Assembly (NCBI RefSeq): GCF_033366695.1
Contig: NZ_JAOBTQ010000001.1
Span: forward strand, 3,906,001-3,970,000
Source of the DNA: Streptomyces sp. SCL15-4
GTDB taxonomy: Bacteria; Actinomycetota; Actinomycetes; Streptomycetales; Streptomycetaceae
Direction: 5' to 3'
Length of the DNA: 64,000 bases
Positions within the stretch are counted from its first letter, which is position 1. Each line of letters opens with the position of its first letter. The translations under genes and the position numbers were made by a program. This document shows positions 43,666 through 52,043 of the stretch, in pieces. Under the pieces are notes generated by a model. It searched no databases. It saw only the letters and a list, made by a program, of their open reading frames with translations, and was not told where the DNA came from.

Positions 43666-44634
43666 TCAGACCGGGCGTCCGGCGGGGGCCTCGGCGCCGA
43701 AGGCGTCGAGGACCTCGGCGAGCCGCTGGGCGTCGTCGGTGCGGTAGGTCGGCGCGCCGGGGACGATGCGGCGGCACAGGCCGCCGAGCACCCGGCCCGG
43801 GCCCACCTCGACGAACCGGTCCGCTCCGGCGGCGGACATCCGGGCGACGGTGCCGGTCCAGCGGACCCGGGCGGCGAGCTGGGCGCGCAGGCCGGCGACG
43901 ACCTCTTCGGCGTCGGTGACCGGCTCCGCGGTGACGCTGGAGACGAACGGGACGGCGGGGTCGCGGAAGCGGACGCCGGCCAGCGCCTCGGCGAACCGGT
44001 CCTCGATGTCGCGCATCAGGCTGCTGTGGAACGGCGCGCCGACCTTCAGCGCGACGGTCTTGGCCGCGCCCGCCTCGCGGGCGGCGCGGAGCACGCCGTC
44101 GACGGCCCCGGCCTGTCCGGACACCACGATCTGTCCGGGCTCGTTGTCGTTGGCGACCTCGGCGAGCTGTCCGGTGTCCGCGGTGACGGCGGCGCAGATC
44201 TCCTCGACCCTCGCCAGTTCCAGGCCCATGACCGCGGCCATGCCGCCCGGCACGCGCCGGTTGACGCCCGCCATCAGCTCGCCGCGCAGTCGTACCAGGC
44301 GCAGCGCGTCGGCCCAGTCCAGCGCGCCCGCGCACACCAGCGCCGCGTACTCGCCCAGGCTGTGGCCGGCCACGACATCGGGGGCCAGGCCGTGCGCGCG
44401 CAGCACCTCCCAGGTGGCGACGCTGGTCAGCAGGATGGCGGGCTGGGTGATCGCGGTGTCGCGCAGGGTGTCGGCGGGGCCTTCCCAGCAGATCCGGGAC
44501 AGCGGCATGCCGAGGATGTCGTCGGCCGACCGGTAGTGGTCGCCGATCAGCTCCGGCCACCGGTCGTACAGATCGCGGCCCATGCCCACGCGCTGTGATC
44601 CCTGGCCCGGGAAGACGTAGGCGACGTCGGCCAT
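43666..44634 (-). CDS. Malonyl-CoA:ACP transacylase (FabD-like)
   Basis: 322 residues. FPGQGSQ at the start, GHSLGEYAAL with nucleophile Ser92, and GAPFHSSLM with His203 form the active site. It transfers malonyl groups from CoA to the ACP phosphopantetheine. Many type II clusters borrow the fatty-acid enzyme, so a dedicated copy is notable. ATG 44634 follows GGGGG at suitable distance. It is adjacent to the PPTase gene (26 bp) in the polyketide operon. Confidence 0.93.
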   Translation of the reverse strand: MADVAYVFPGQGSQRVGMGRDLYDRWPELIGDHYRSADDILGMPLSRICWEGPADTLRDTAITQPAILLTSVATWEVLRAHGLAPDVVAGHSLGEYAALVCAGALDWADALRLVRLRGELMAGVNRRVPGGMAAVMGLELARVEEICAAVTADTGQLAEVANDNEPGQIVVSGQAGAVDGVLRAAREAGAAKTVALKVGAPFHSSLMRDIEDRFAEALAGVRFRDPAVPFVSSVTAEPVTDAEEVVAGLRAQLAARVRWTGTVARMSAAGADRFVEVGPGRVLGGLCRRIVPGAPTYRTDDAQRLAEVLDAFGAEAPAGRPV

Positions 44635-44660
44635 GGCAGTACCCCCGTGGTGAATGGTCG

Positions 44661-45488
44661 TCAGTCGGTGAGGTGAGGTGGCGGCAGGCGCGCGGGCAGC
44701 CGGCGTACGGCCGTGACCGGGGGCGCCGTACCGAGGACGGCGAGCGCCGCGGTGTGGCCGGGCGGGGCGGACACGTCGGCGACCGTCCAGCCGTGCGGCC
44801 GGGACCGGGTGGCGGCGCCGAGGTAGTCGGCGGACGCGGGACGGGCGAGGCCGGTGCCGATGCCCTTGAGGTACGCCTCCTTGCGCGCCCACAGCTGGGC
44901 GAACGCGCCGGGTCGCGCGCCGGGCGGCAGCCGGTCCAGTTCGGCGCGTTCGGCCGGGTGCAGCGAGGGTGCGCAGGCGTCCACGGTGCCGGGGCCCGGT
45001 ACGCGCTGCACATCGACGCCGACCGGGACCGCCGCCACTGCGATCAGGGCCAGGCCGTGGCTGTGCGAGAGCGAGAAGTGCAGCGGGGGCGGTGTGCCCG
45101 GGACCGCGGGACGGCCGTGCGGGCCGCCGCACCCGGGACACGGCTCGCGGACGAGGAGCACCTCGCGCGCGGGAAGCCGCAGGTAGGCGCCGAGCAGGGT
45201 GCGCAGGGCGAGATGGGAGGCGACGTAGAGGGCCCGGTCGGCGGGGCGGCGCAGAGCGGCCGCGCGCTTGCGCTCCGCCGCGTCGAGCACGTCGAGGACG
45301 TCCGGGCCGGCGAGGGCGCGGGCGTCGGGCGGTGCGTCCGGTTCGGGACAGCGCACCAGCCACAGGTCCACGCGCCGTCCGCCGGGCACGGGCAGCGACT
45401 CGGGCACGGGGACCGGCTCGGGCAACGGCTCCAGGACCGGCACCGGTGCCGGCACCGGCACCGTCTCTCGTACCGGTACCGACTCCAT
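44661..45488 (-). CDS. Sfp-type 4'-phosphopantetheinyl transferase
   Basis: 275 residues from ATG 45488; the frame extends to TTG 45572, overlapping the oxygenase stop by 17 bp. The catalytic core has RTLLGAYL, LHFSLSHSHGLALIAV, VGVDVQRV (metal-binding Asp) and LWARKEAYLKGIGTGL (Glu/Lys motif). It activates apo-ACP by adding phosphopantetheine from CoA, as JadM is known to do. Before VDLWLVR there is an odd Pro-Val repeat of about 30 residues (VPVPAPVPVLEPLPEPVPVP); later GTG codons could start a shorter protein of usual length, so the N-terminus is uncertain. Confidence 0.85.
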   Translation of the reverse strand: MESVPVRETVPVPAPVPVLEPLPEPVPVPESLPVPGGRRVDLWLVRCPEPDAPPDARALAGPDVLDVLDAAERKRAAALRRPADRALYVASHLALRTLLGAYLRLPAREVLLVREPCPGCGGPHGRPAVPGTPPPLHFSLSHSHGLALIAVAAVPVGVDVQRVPGPGTVDACAPSLHPAERAELDRLPPGARPGAFAQLWARKEAYLKGIGTGLARPASADYLGAATRSRPHGWTVADVSAPPGHTAALAVLGTAPPVTAVRRLPARLPPPHLTD

Positions 45489-45555
45489 CGCCGGCGCGGC
45501 TGCCCGTACCGGCCCCGTCTCCACTGCCCGGGGCCGGCCTGGGGACGGCCGTTTC

Positions 45556-47076
45556 TCAGCCGGCGTGCGCAAGGCGGATCCGGGGCCGCGGCGGGCCCGC
45601 CCAGCGGGTCAGGGCGGTGCGGACTGCCGCGGGGTCCGGGGTGTCGGCCGCCCAGGCCACGTACCCGTCCGGGCGGACGAGCAGCGTGGTGCGGACGTCC
45701 GCGGTGGCGGGGACGACGCGGTCGGGCCACTCCGCAGCCGCCGAGCGCACCGCCTCGTCCGGACCGACCAGCACGAACCGGCCGGTGCCCAGGGCGCCGT
45801 CGAGCCGTCCGCCGGTCAGCCGCCCGTGGAAGAACCGGCCGACGAGCCGGTGGTCGCCGCGCCCGCGCCCGTAGGTGATACCGGTACCGGAGACGGCCAG
45901 GCCCTCGCGCCGGCCCAGGGCCTCGCCGAGCGGGCCGAGGTGTCCGGCGCACCAGACCATCGCCTGCTGGGCGAGCCGGGTCCGTCCGCTCTGCCGGATG
46001 GCCGCGCGGACCAGGGAGCCCGAGATGCGCAGCACCTCCTCGCCGACCGGGTGCGTCTCCGCCTCGTAGGTGTCGAGGAGGGCGTCGTCGCCGTGGCCGT
46101 GCACCGCCGCCGCCAGCTTCCAGGCGAGGTTCATCGCGTCCTGGAGGCCGGTGTTCATGCCCATGCCGCCGGCCGGCGAGTGGACGTGCGCGGCGTCGCC
46201 GGCCAGGAAGAAGCGGCCGTCGCGGTACCGGGTGGCCTGGCGCTCGTCGCTGTGAAAGCGCGAGACCCACCGCGGCTCGTGCATGCCGAAGTCCCGGCCC
46301 AGGATGGACCGGCACAGCCGGCGCAGCTCCTCGAAGTCCACGGACTCGTCGGCGGAGCTGTCGGTGTGCCGGTTCCAGGCGAGCACCCGGTAGTAGCCGT
46401 CGCCGAACGGCGCGACGAAGGCGAAGCCGTGCTCGTTGGCGTCCACGGTGAGCAGGTCGGCGGGCGCCTCCTTCATCAGCACGTCGGCGAGGATCACCGA
46501 GCGCAGCACGGAGTCGCCGGGGAAGGGGATGCCCAGCAGCTGCCGCACCGTGCTGCGCACGCCGTCGGTGCCGACCGCGTAGGCCGCGCGGTGGGTTTCC
46601 CGGGTGCCGTCGGCGGTGGTGGCGTCCACCTCGACCCCGTGCGCGTCCTGGCGCACCCCGGTCACCTCGGTGTCGTGGCGGAACTCCACCCCGAGCGAGA
46701 CGGCGCGCCGCTCCAGGATTTGTTCCACGTGAAACTGCGGGGTGATCAGCACATACGGGTAGCGGGTGCGCAGGTGCGCGAAGTGGATGTCCAGTTCGCC
46801 GAAGAGCGGCAGGGTGGGCAGCCGGGTGCCGGTGGCGATGATGTCGTCGGCGACTCCGCGCGCGTCCAGCTGCTCCAGGGTGCGTGCGTGCACGGTGAAC
46901 GAGCGGGTCAGGTTGCTCAGTTTCCGGCCGCGCTTCTCCAGGACCGTGACCCGGGTCCCGGCGGCGGCGAGGTCTCCCGCCAGCAGCAGACCGGTCGGCC
47001 CCGCGCCGACGATCAGGACGTCGGGGCCGGTCGCCGCGCGGGTGTCCGCCGGGGACTGCGGTACGGACTTCGACAT
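45556..47076 (-). CDS. FAD-dependent aromatic hydroxylase (polyketide oxygenase 1)
   Basis: 506 residues. The FAD site GAGPTGLLLAGDL is at about 25-37, the DG motif GTDGVRSTVR at about 170, and GDAAHVHSPAGGMGMNTGLQDA at about 290. The C-terminal ~120 residues form the thioredoxin-like domain of the PHBH class. It should hydroxylate or oxidatively rearrange the aromatic polyketide with NAD(P)H and O2. Position-specific activity cannot be read. A parS-like sequence lies inside the gene at codons for FHVE. ATG 47076 with GGGAG upstream. Confidence 0.9.
   Translation of the reverse strand: MSKSVPQSPADTRAATGPDVLIVGAGPTGLLLAGDLAAAGTRVTVLEKRGRKLSNLTRSFTVHARTLEQLDARGVADDIIATGTRLPTLPLFGELDIHFAHLRTRYPYVLITPQFHVEQILERRAVSLGVEFRHDTEVTGVRQDAHGVEVDATTADGTRETHRAAYAVGTDGVRSTVRQLLGIPFPGDSVLRSVILADVLMKEAPADLLTVDANEHGFAFVAPFGDGYYRVLAWNRHTDSSADESVDFEELRRLCRSILGRDFGMHEPRWVSRFHSDERQATRYRDGRFFLAGDAAHVHSPAGGMGMNTGLQDAMNLAWKLAAAVHGHGDDALLDTYEAETHPVGEEVLRISGSLVRAAIRQSGRTRLAQQAMVWCAGHLGPLGEALGRREGLAVSGTGITYGRGRGDHRLVGRFFHGRLTGGRLDGALGTGRFVLVGPDEAVRSAAAEWPDRVVPATADVRTTLLVRPDGYVAWAADTPDPAAVRTALTRWAGPPRPRIRLAHAG
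46722..46737. promoter_or_regulatory. parS-like centromere site inside the oxygenase gene
   Basis: TGTTCCACGTGAAACT matches the ParB site TGTTNCACGTGAAACA at 14 of 15 specified positions. It also differs by one base from the Streptomyces core GTTTCACGTGAAAC. It lies in coding sequence (FHVE in the minus-strand product). If synteny with S. coelicolor holds, this locus lies within a few hundred kb of oriC, where parS sites cluster. Confidence 0.55.
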
Positions 47077-47119
47077 GTGGGTTACTCCCTCGTACTCGAG
47101 ACGCCGGTGCGCCGGACCC

Positions 47120-48592
47120 TCACGACGCCGGTGCGCCGAACCAGCGGTGCAGAGCCGTCGTCAGCCGCTCCGCGCCGGAGTCGGTCCAGACCACGTGACC
47201 GTCGGGACGCACCAGGACCGCACGCGCCCCCGAGAGAGCGGAAGGGCCGTCGGCGGTGCGGGACCCGGCCGTGACGACGTCCACCCGGCCCGCCCAGCCG
47301 GCGGCGACGGCGCGCCGCTCCGTCCCGGACGGGCCGCCGGGCGCGAGGTCCAGCAGCATCCCGCGGGCCGTCCGGCCGGCCGCGCCGGAGGCCGGGTCCG
47401 GCTCGCCGAGCGGCAGGCGCGCGCCCAGCAGCGGATGGTCGCCGGGGCCGACGTCGTACCGGATGTCCAGGCCGCTGATCAGGCCGGCCAGGTGGACGCG
47501 GGTGTGACGGGTGTGCGCGGGATCGATCAGCTCGCGGAAGACCTCGCGCAGCGCCTCCACGTCCGGGCCGCCGAGCAGGAACGTCGTCTGGGCGCGGATG
47601 TTGCCCAGCACCCGCTCGCCGACGGCGTGCCGCTCGCTGTGATACGTGTCCAGCAGGCCGTCCGGGGCCCATCCGCGGATCTCGGCGGCGAGCTTCCAGC
47701 CGAGGTTGACCGCGTCCTGGAGACCGAGGTTGAGGGCCTGTCCGCCCACGGGCATCTGCACGTGCGCGGCGTCCCCGGCGAACAGCACGCGGCCGTCGCG
47801 GTAGCGCGCCACCTGGCGGGAGGCGTCGCCGAAGGCGTTGACCCACAGCGGGGTGCCGCCGCCGATGTCCTCGCCGGTGACGCGCTTCCACACGTCCACG
47901 ACCTCGGCGAAGGCGGGCGCTTGGGTGCGCGGCCGGGCCTCGCGGCCGAACTCGTGCACCATCACCCGGGTGACGCCGTCGGGGCGGCGGGCGGCGATGG
48001 CGAGGCCGTGCTCCAGCCGCTCGAAGCGCCGGTTGGGGATGTCGACGCCGGCGACGTCCGCGCGGATCAGCTCGCGCCCGGCGTCCTGTCCGGGGAAGTC
48101 GGCGCCGGTCAGGTCGCGTACGGTGCTGCGCTCGCCGTCACAGCCGACGACGTACCGGGCGCTCACCCGGACGGGCCGGCCGTCGGGGCCGGTGGCCTCG
48201 GCCTCGACGCCGGTGTCCGTGACGGTCAGCGCGCGCAGTTCGTGGCCGCGGCGGACGATGGCGCCGAGGGACAGCGCCCAGGTCTGGAGCAGCTCCTCGG
48301 TGCGGGTCTGCGGGACCTTCCACTGCCCGGGATAGGGCGTGGGCAGGGTGAGGTCCAGCGGGACGCCGCCGAAGTGGCCCATCACGTCGTTCGGCGGAGT
48401 GCCGAGCGCCTTCAGCAGACCGCGGGCGGCGAAGATCTCCATGGTGCGGGCGTGCAGGGTCGACGCGCGGGACTCGGTGGTCGGCCGGGGCAGGCGTTCC
48501 AGCACGACCACCTCGGCGCCGCCGAGGCGCAGTTCGCCGGCGAGCATCAGCCCGACCGGGCCCGCGCCGACGACGAGGACGTCAGTCCGCAT
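47120..48592 (-). CDS. FAD-dependent aromatic hydroxylase (polyketide oxygenase 2, UrdM/JadF position)
   Basis: 490 residues. GAGPVGLMLAGELRLGGAEVVVLE near the N-terminus, GCDGERSTVRDL at about 155 and GDAAHVQMPVGGQALNLGLQDAVNLGWKL at about 280 are the three FAD motifs. By gene order it takes the place of UrdM/PgaM, but the protein ends after the thioredoxin-like domain and lacks the fused short-chain reductase of those enzymes. It is expected to oxygenate the angucyclinone. ATG 48592 overlaps the aromatase stop by 11 bp; the extension to 48640 has no support. Confidence 0.9.
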   Translation of the reverse strand: MRTDVLVVGAGPVGLMLAGELRLGGAEVVVLERLPRPTTESRASTLHARTMEIFAARGLLKALGTPPNDVMGHFGGVPLDLTLPTPYPGQWKVPQTRTEELLQTWALSLGAIVRRGHELRALTVTDTGVEAEATGPDGRPVRVSARYVVGCDGERSTVRDLTGADFPGQDAGRELIRADVAGVDIPNRRFERLEHGLAIAARRPDGVTRVMVHEFGREARPRTQAPAFAEVVDVWKRVTGEDIGGGTPLWVNAFGDASRQVARYRDGRVLFAGDAAHVQMPVGGQALNLGLQDAVNLGWKLAAEIRGWAPDGLLDTYHSERHAVGERVLGNIRAQTTFLLGGPDVEALREVFRELIDPAHTRHTRVHLAGLISGLDIRYDVGPGDHPLLGARLPLGEPDPASGAAGRTARGMLLDLAPGGPSGTERRAVAAGWAGRVDVVTAGSRTADGPSALSGARAVLVRPDGHVVWTDSGAERLTTALHRWFGAPAS

Positions 48593-49529
48593 GGTTCCGC
48601 TTCGCCTCGGCGTGGTCCTTGGCGTGACCGAGGGTGGCACGGCTGTTGGTGCTCAGCGCGCTGTGCACGTAGGCGCGGGCCTCGGCGATACCGGCGTCGG
48701 GGCCGAGGATCCTGGTGATGTTCTCGGTGTTGAGGACCACGGTGTGCTGGGAGGAGGCCGCCACGCCGGCCTCGTTCTCGGTGAAGGTCCAGTAGCCGGT
48801 GTGCAGGTTCATCAGCGCGGGCAGCGTGACCTGCTTGTAGGCGATCTTCCGGTGCGGGAAGCACACCCGGTACGACTTGGTGGTGTGGGTCGAGCCGTCC
48901 TTGGCCCGGGTGTCCATCTCCAGGGTCTGCAGGCCCGGGTACTCCTCCTCGCAGCGCACACTGGCCACGTGCGGCAGCCGCTCGGACCAGAGGTGCGCCT
49001 CGTTGATGAAGTCGTAGACGTCCTTGGCCGAGCCGGCGATCTGGACGGTGTCCTCGAAGGAGAAGGTGATCTCCTGCGCGGCGTGCGCGAACTCCACGTT
49101 GGTCTTCAGCGAGGCCAGCTCGGTGCGGGAGTTGCGGTCCACGGCCTCGTCGATCCAGGCCAGGCCCGCCGGGTCGTCGTCGACGGCGCGGTAGTCGTGC
49201 AGCAGCCGCACCCGGGACGCCGACTCGCCGGCCGGCTCGATGATCCAGGTGCCGCCCATGGCCGCGACCGGCGGCGCGGAGACCTCCTGGCGGAAGGTGA
49301 TCCTCAGACCCCGCGGGTCCAGGGTGCGGCGCGAGGTCCAGTTCTTCGCCTCGCCGTTGGCGGTGGCCCAGATCCGGATCCGCTCCTCGCTCTCCCCGCC
49401 CTCCAGACGCTCGGCGAAGATGGTGGGCGGGAAGATGCGCGGCCAGTTCTCCACATCGGCCAGCAGCCGGTACACCGCCTCGGCCGGGGCGGCGACGGTG
49501 ATCTCGTGCTCGACCTCACGGGTGGTCAT
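48582..49529 (-). CDS. Didomain aromatase/cyclase
   Basis: 315 residues made of two START/SRPBCC domains (about 1-150 and 160-300), each opening with a VEHEITVAAPAEAVYRLLADVENWP-type motif; the second copy reads TVQIAGSAKDVYDFINEAHLWS. Length and layout equal ActVII-, UrdL- and JadD-type enzymes, which close and aromatise the first ring of a C-9-reduced polyketide. ATG 49529 lies 28 bp after the ketoreductase stop; the downstream oxygenase overlaps its end. Confidence 0.92.
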   Translation of the reverse strand: MTTREVEHEITVAAPAEAVYRLLADVENWPRIFPPTIFAERLEGGESEERIRIWATANGEAKNWTSRRTLDPRGLRITFRQEVSAPPVAAMGGTWIIEPAGESASRVRLLHDYRAVDDDPAGLAWIDEAVDRNSRTELASLKTNVEFAHAAQEITFSFEDTVQIAGSAKDVYDFINEAHLWSERLPHVASVRCEEEYPGLQTLEMDTRAKDGSTHTTKSYRVCFPHRKIAYKQVTLPALMNLHTGYWTFTENEAGVAASSQHTVVLNTENITRILGPDAGIAEARAYVHSALSTNSRATLGHAKDHAEAKRNHAD

Positions 49530-49557
49530 CGCGATACGCTCCTTGGAAGTCGAGGGA

Positions 49558-50340
49558 TCAGAAGTTGCCGAGGCCGCCGCAGACGTTGAGCGCCTGCGCG
49601 GTGATGGAGGCCGCGGTGTCGGAGGCCAGGTAGCCGACCAGGCCGGCGACCTCCTCGGGGGTGGAGTAGCGGCCGAGCGGGATCTTGGACTGGAACTTCT
49701 CCAGGATCGCGTCCTCGGTGGTGTCGTAGGCGGCGGCGTAGCCCTGGCGCACCCGCTGGGCCATCGGCGTCTCGACGTAGCCGGGGCAGACCGCGTTGAC
49801 GGTGATGCCGGTCGGGGCCAGCTCGTTGCCGAGGGCCTTGGTGAAGCCGACCACGCCGTGCTTGGACGCGGAGTACGGGGCGCCCAGGACGACACCCTGC
49901 TTGCCCGCGGTGGAGGCGATGTTGATGATCCGGCCCCAGCTCTTGTGCCGCAGCCCGCCGGTGTTGAGCACCTCGCGGGTCAGCCGGAACACGCTGTTGA
50001 GGTTGGTGTCGATCACGTCGTGCCACAGCTCGTCGGTGATGTCCGCGGTCACTCCGCCACCGCTGCGGCCGGCGTTGTTCACCAGCACGTCCACCGTGCC
50101 GAACCGGTCCACGGCCGCCCGCACGAACGCCTGCACGTCGGCGTCGGAGCGCACGTCCAGCGTGGCGCCGTCCGCCTCCAGGCCCGCGCTCTGCAGCTCC
50201 TTCACGGTCTCGGCCACGTTCTCGGCGTTGCGCGCGCCCAGGAACACCCGGTGCCCCTGCTCGGCCAGCAGCCGGGCCACGGCCAGACCGATGCCGCTGG
50301 TCGCCCCGGTCACCAGGGCGACCCGCTTGTCCTGCGCCAT
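49558..50340 (-). CDS. C-9 polyketide ketoreductase (ActIII-type)
   Basis: 260 residues. TGATSGIG cofactor loop (11-18), Asn114, Ser143, Tyr156 and Lys160 form a complete SDR tetrad. The PYSASKHGVVGFTKALGNEL and VCPGYVETPMAQRVR segments are characteristic of ActIII-class reductases, which use NADPH to reduce the C-9 carbonyl of the nascent chain and so fix the first cyclisation. ATG 50340 follows GGAGGAAAC. A strong terminator hairpin separates it from the ACP gene. Confidence 0.95.
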   Translation of the reverse strand: MAQDKRVALVTGATSGIGLAVARLLAEQGHRVFLGARNAENVAETVKELQSAGLEADGATLDVRSDADVQAFVRAAVDRFGTVDVLVNNAGRSGGGVTADITDELWHDVIDTNLNSVFRLTREVLNTGGLRHKSWGRIINIASTAGKQGVVLGAPYSASKHGVVGFTKALGNELAPTGITVNAVCPGYVETPMAQRVRQGYAAAYDTTEDAILEKFQSKIPLGRYSTPEEVAGLVGYLASDTAASITAQALNVCGGLGNF

Positions 50341-50367
50341 TGTTTCCTCCTGCGGAACTCGTTGCTG

Positions 50368-50417
50368 AAAAAGGCCGCCGCCGGACCGGGGTGTCGTCTC
50401 CTCCGGTCCGGCGGCGG
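50368..50417 (-). terminator. Intrinsic terminator between ACP and ketoreductase genes
   Basis: A perfect 15-bp stem CCGCCGCCGGACCGG / CCGGTCCGGCGGCGG (arms 50375-50389 and 50403-50417, 13-nt loop) is followed, in the minus direction, by CC and five T (50372-50368). It lies 46 bp after the ACP stop. A T-run is uncommon in Streptomyces, which strengthens the call. Confidence 0.85.
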
Positions 50418-50463
50418 GGCCGCGACGGTCGTTCGCGACCGGTGTCGGGCGCGGGCGCCCCGG

Positions 50464-50736
50464 TCAGACGGCGGTGGGCTGGCCGATCTGCTCGTTGACG
50501 ACCTCGATGAGGGCGCGCGGGGTGGTGGCGTCGGTCAGCGCGGTGTCGTCCAGCGTGATGCCGAACTCGCGCTCGATGCGGCCGCCGGTCTCCAGCAGCG
50601 CCAGGGACTCGTAGCCCAGCGCCTCGAACTCGGAGTCGAGGAAGTCGTCGCTGTCGAGGTCGACGCTCTCGTCGGCGCCGGCGCCCTCCAGGAGGATGCG
50701 CTTGAGGTCGTCGACGGTGAATTCCTGAGTGGCCAT
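50464..50736 (-). CDS. Type II polyketide acyl carrier protein
   Basis: 90 residues, four-helix ACP. The phosphopantetheine-attachment Ser44 sits in LGYESLALLE; Glu replaces the usual Asp before it. It carries the growing polyketide for KS-alpha/CLF. ATG 50736 is 83 bp after the CLF stop; that gap holds two short GC hairpins (around 50762-50780 and 50795-50815) that may stabilise the upstream message. The cluster's own PPTase and transacylase probably act on it. Confidence 0.95.
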   Translation of the reverse strand: MATQEFTVDDLKRILLEGAGADESVDLDSDDFLDSEFEALGYESLALLETGGRIEREFGITLDDTALTDATTPRALIEVVNEQIGQPTAV

Positions 50737-50819
50737 GGCTATTCCTTCTTCCGTGAACAAGCGCGGCGGCCCCGCCGCGGGATTTCCGTGCACGCGCGCG
50801 GCGGCCCGCCGCGCGGACG

Positions 50820-52043
50820 TCAGTGGGCGGCGCGGACCACGAGCGCGGAGTTGAACCCGTTGAAGCCGCGGGCCAGGACGAGCGCCGTGCGCACCTCGGC
50901 CGGCCGCGCCTCGCCCGTCACCAGGTCCAGGTCGTAGCCGTCGGCCTGCTCGACGTTCGTGGTGGGCGGGATCAGCCCCTCCTCGATGGCGAGCAGCGCG
51001 GTGGCCACGTCCAGCGGGGCGGCGCCGGAGTACAGGCGGCCGGTCATGGTCTTGGGCGCGGTGACCGGGACACCGCGGGCGCCGAAGACGGTGGTGAGCG
51101 CGTCGGCCTCGACGCGGTCCAGCTCCGGGATCGCGGCGGCGTCGGCGAACACCACGTCCACCTCGTCGGGCGTCACGCCCGCGTCCGCCAGCGCCAGCTC
51201 GATCGCCTTGCGCAGACCCGGCGGACGGCCGCTGCCCGGCCTGGGGTCGAAGGTGGAGCCGTAGCCCGCGATCTCTCCGTACGTCCGGGCGCCGCGCTCC
51301 CGCGCGGCCTCGGCGTTCTCCAGGATGAGGATCGCGCCGCCCTCGCCCGGGACGTGTCCGCGCGCCTCGGCGTCGAACGGCAGGTACGCGCGCGCCGGGT
51401 CGTCGCTGGTGCTCAGCCGCTTCCCGGCGAGCTGGGCGACCCAGCCCCAGGTGCACACCGACGCGTCCATGCCGCCGGAGACGATCAGCTGGGTGCCCTT
51501 GCGGATCTGCCGGCGGGCCTGGGCGAGCGCGTCCAGGCCGCCCGCCTGCTCGCTGACGACGACCCCGCTGGGCCCCTTCATGCCGTTGCGGATCGAGATC
51601 TGGCCGGAGTTGACCGCGTAGAACCAGGCGAAGGACTGGTAGGCGCTGACGTGCTGGCCGCCCTTGCTCCACAGGGCCTGCAGTTCGCGCTGGCCGAACT
51701 CGAAACCGCCCGAGGAGCTGGCGGTGACCACGCCCATGTCGAACTCGGGCAGCTCCTGCGGCTTCACCCCGGCGTCCTCGAGCGCCCAGTCGGCGGCCAC
51801 GAGCGCGAGGCGTGTCATGTGGTCGGTCTGCGGCAGCAGCCGGCTGGGCAGGTGGTCCCGGGCGACGAAGCCGGGGACCTCGCCGGCCAGCCGGGAGGGG
51901 TACTGGGAGGGGTCGAAGCGGGTGATGCGGCCGATGCCGTTCGTGCCGGACCGGGTCGCCGCCCAGTAGTCCTGGGTGCCCAGGCCGTTGGGGGCCGCGA
52001 CGCCCAGTCCGGTGACCACCACCTTCGTGGCCGTGCCGGTCAT
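50820..52043 (-). CDS. Ketosynthase beta / chain length factor (CLF)
   Basis: 407 residues. The KS fold is complete but the active Cys is Gln166 (VVSEQAGG), the mark of a chain length factor that decarboxylates malonyl-ACP and gates chain length. The C-terminal [14 protein letters not shown] is typical. Angucycline CLFs give decaketides; I infer this by gene order, not by residue analysis. It overlaps the KS-alpha stop by 4 bp, as usual, ensuring 1:1 synthesis. Confidence 0.96.
   Translation of the reverse strand: MTGTATKVVVTGLGVAAPNGLGTQDYWAATRSGTNGIGRITRFDPSQYPSRLAGEVPGFVARDHLPSRLLPQTDHMTRLALVAADWALEDAGVKPQELPEFDMGVVTASSSGGFEFGQRELQALWSKGGQHVSAYQSFAWFYAVNSGQISIRNGMKGPSGVVVSEQAGGLDALAQARRQIRKGTQLIVSGGMDASVCTWGWVAQLAGKRLSTSDDPARAYLPFDAEARGHVPGEGGAILILENAEAARERGARTYGEIAGYGSTFDPRPGSGRPPGLRKAIELALADAGVTPDEVDVVFADAAAIPELDRVEADALTTVFGARGVPVTAPKTMTGRLYSGAAPLDVATALLAIEEGLIPPTTNVEQADGYDLDLVTGEARPAEVRTALVLARGFNGFNSALVVRAAH

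Noticed and set aside
47100..47139. Direct repeat of about 17 bp (GACGCCGGTGCGCCG) around the stop of oxygenase 2
   Set aside because: Two copies only, overlapping the gene end; probably a small slippage duplication without function.
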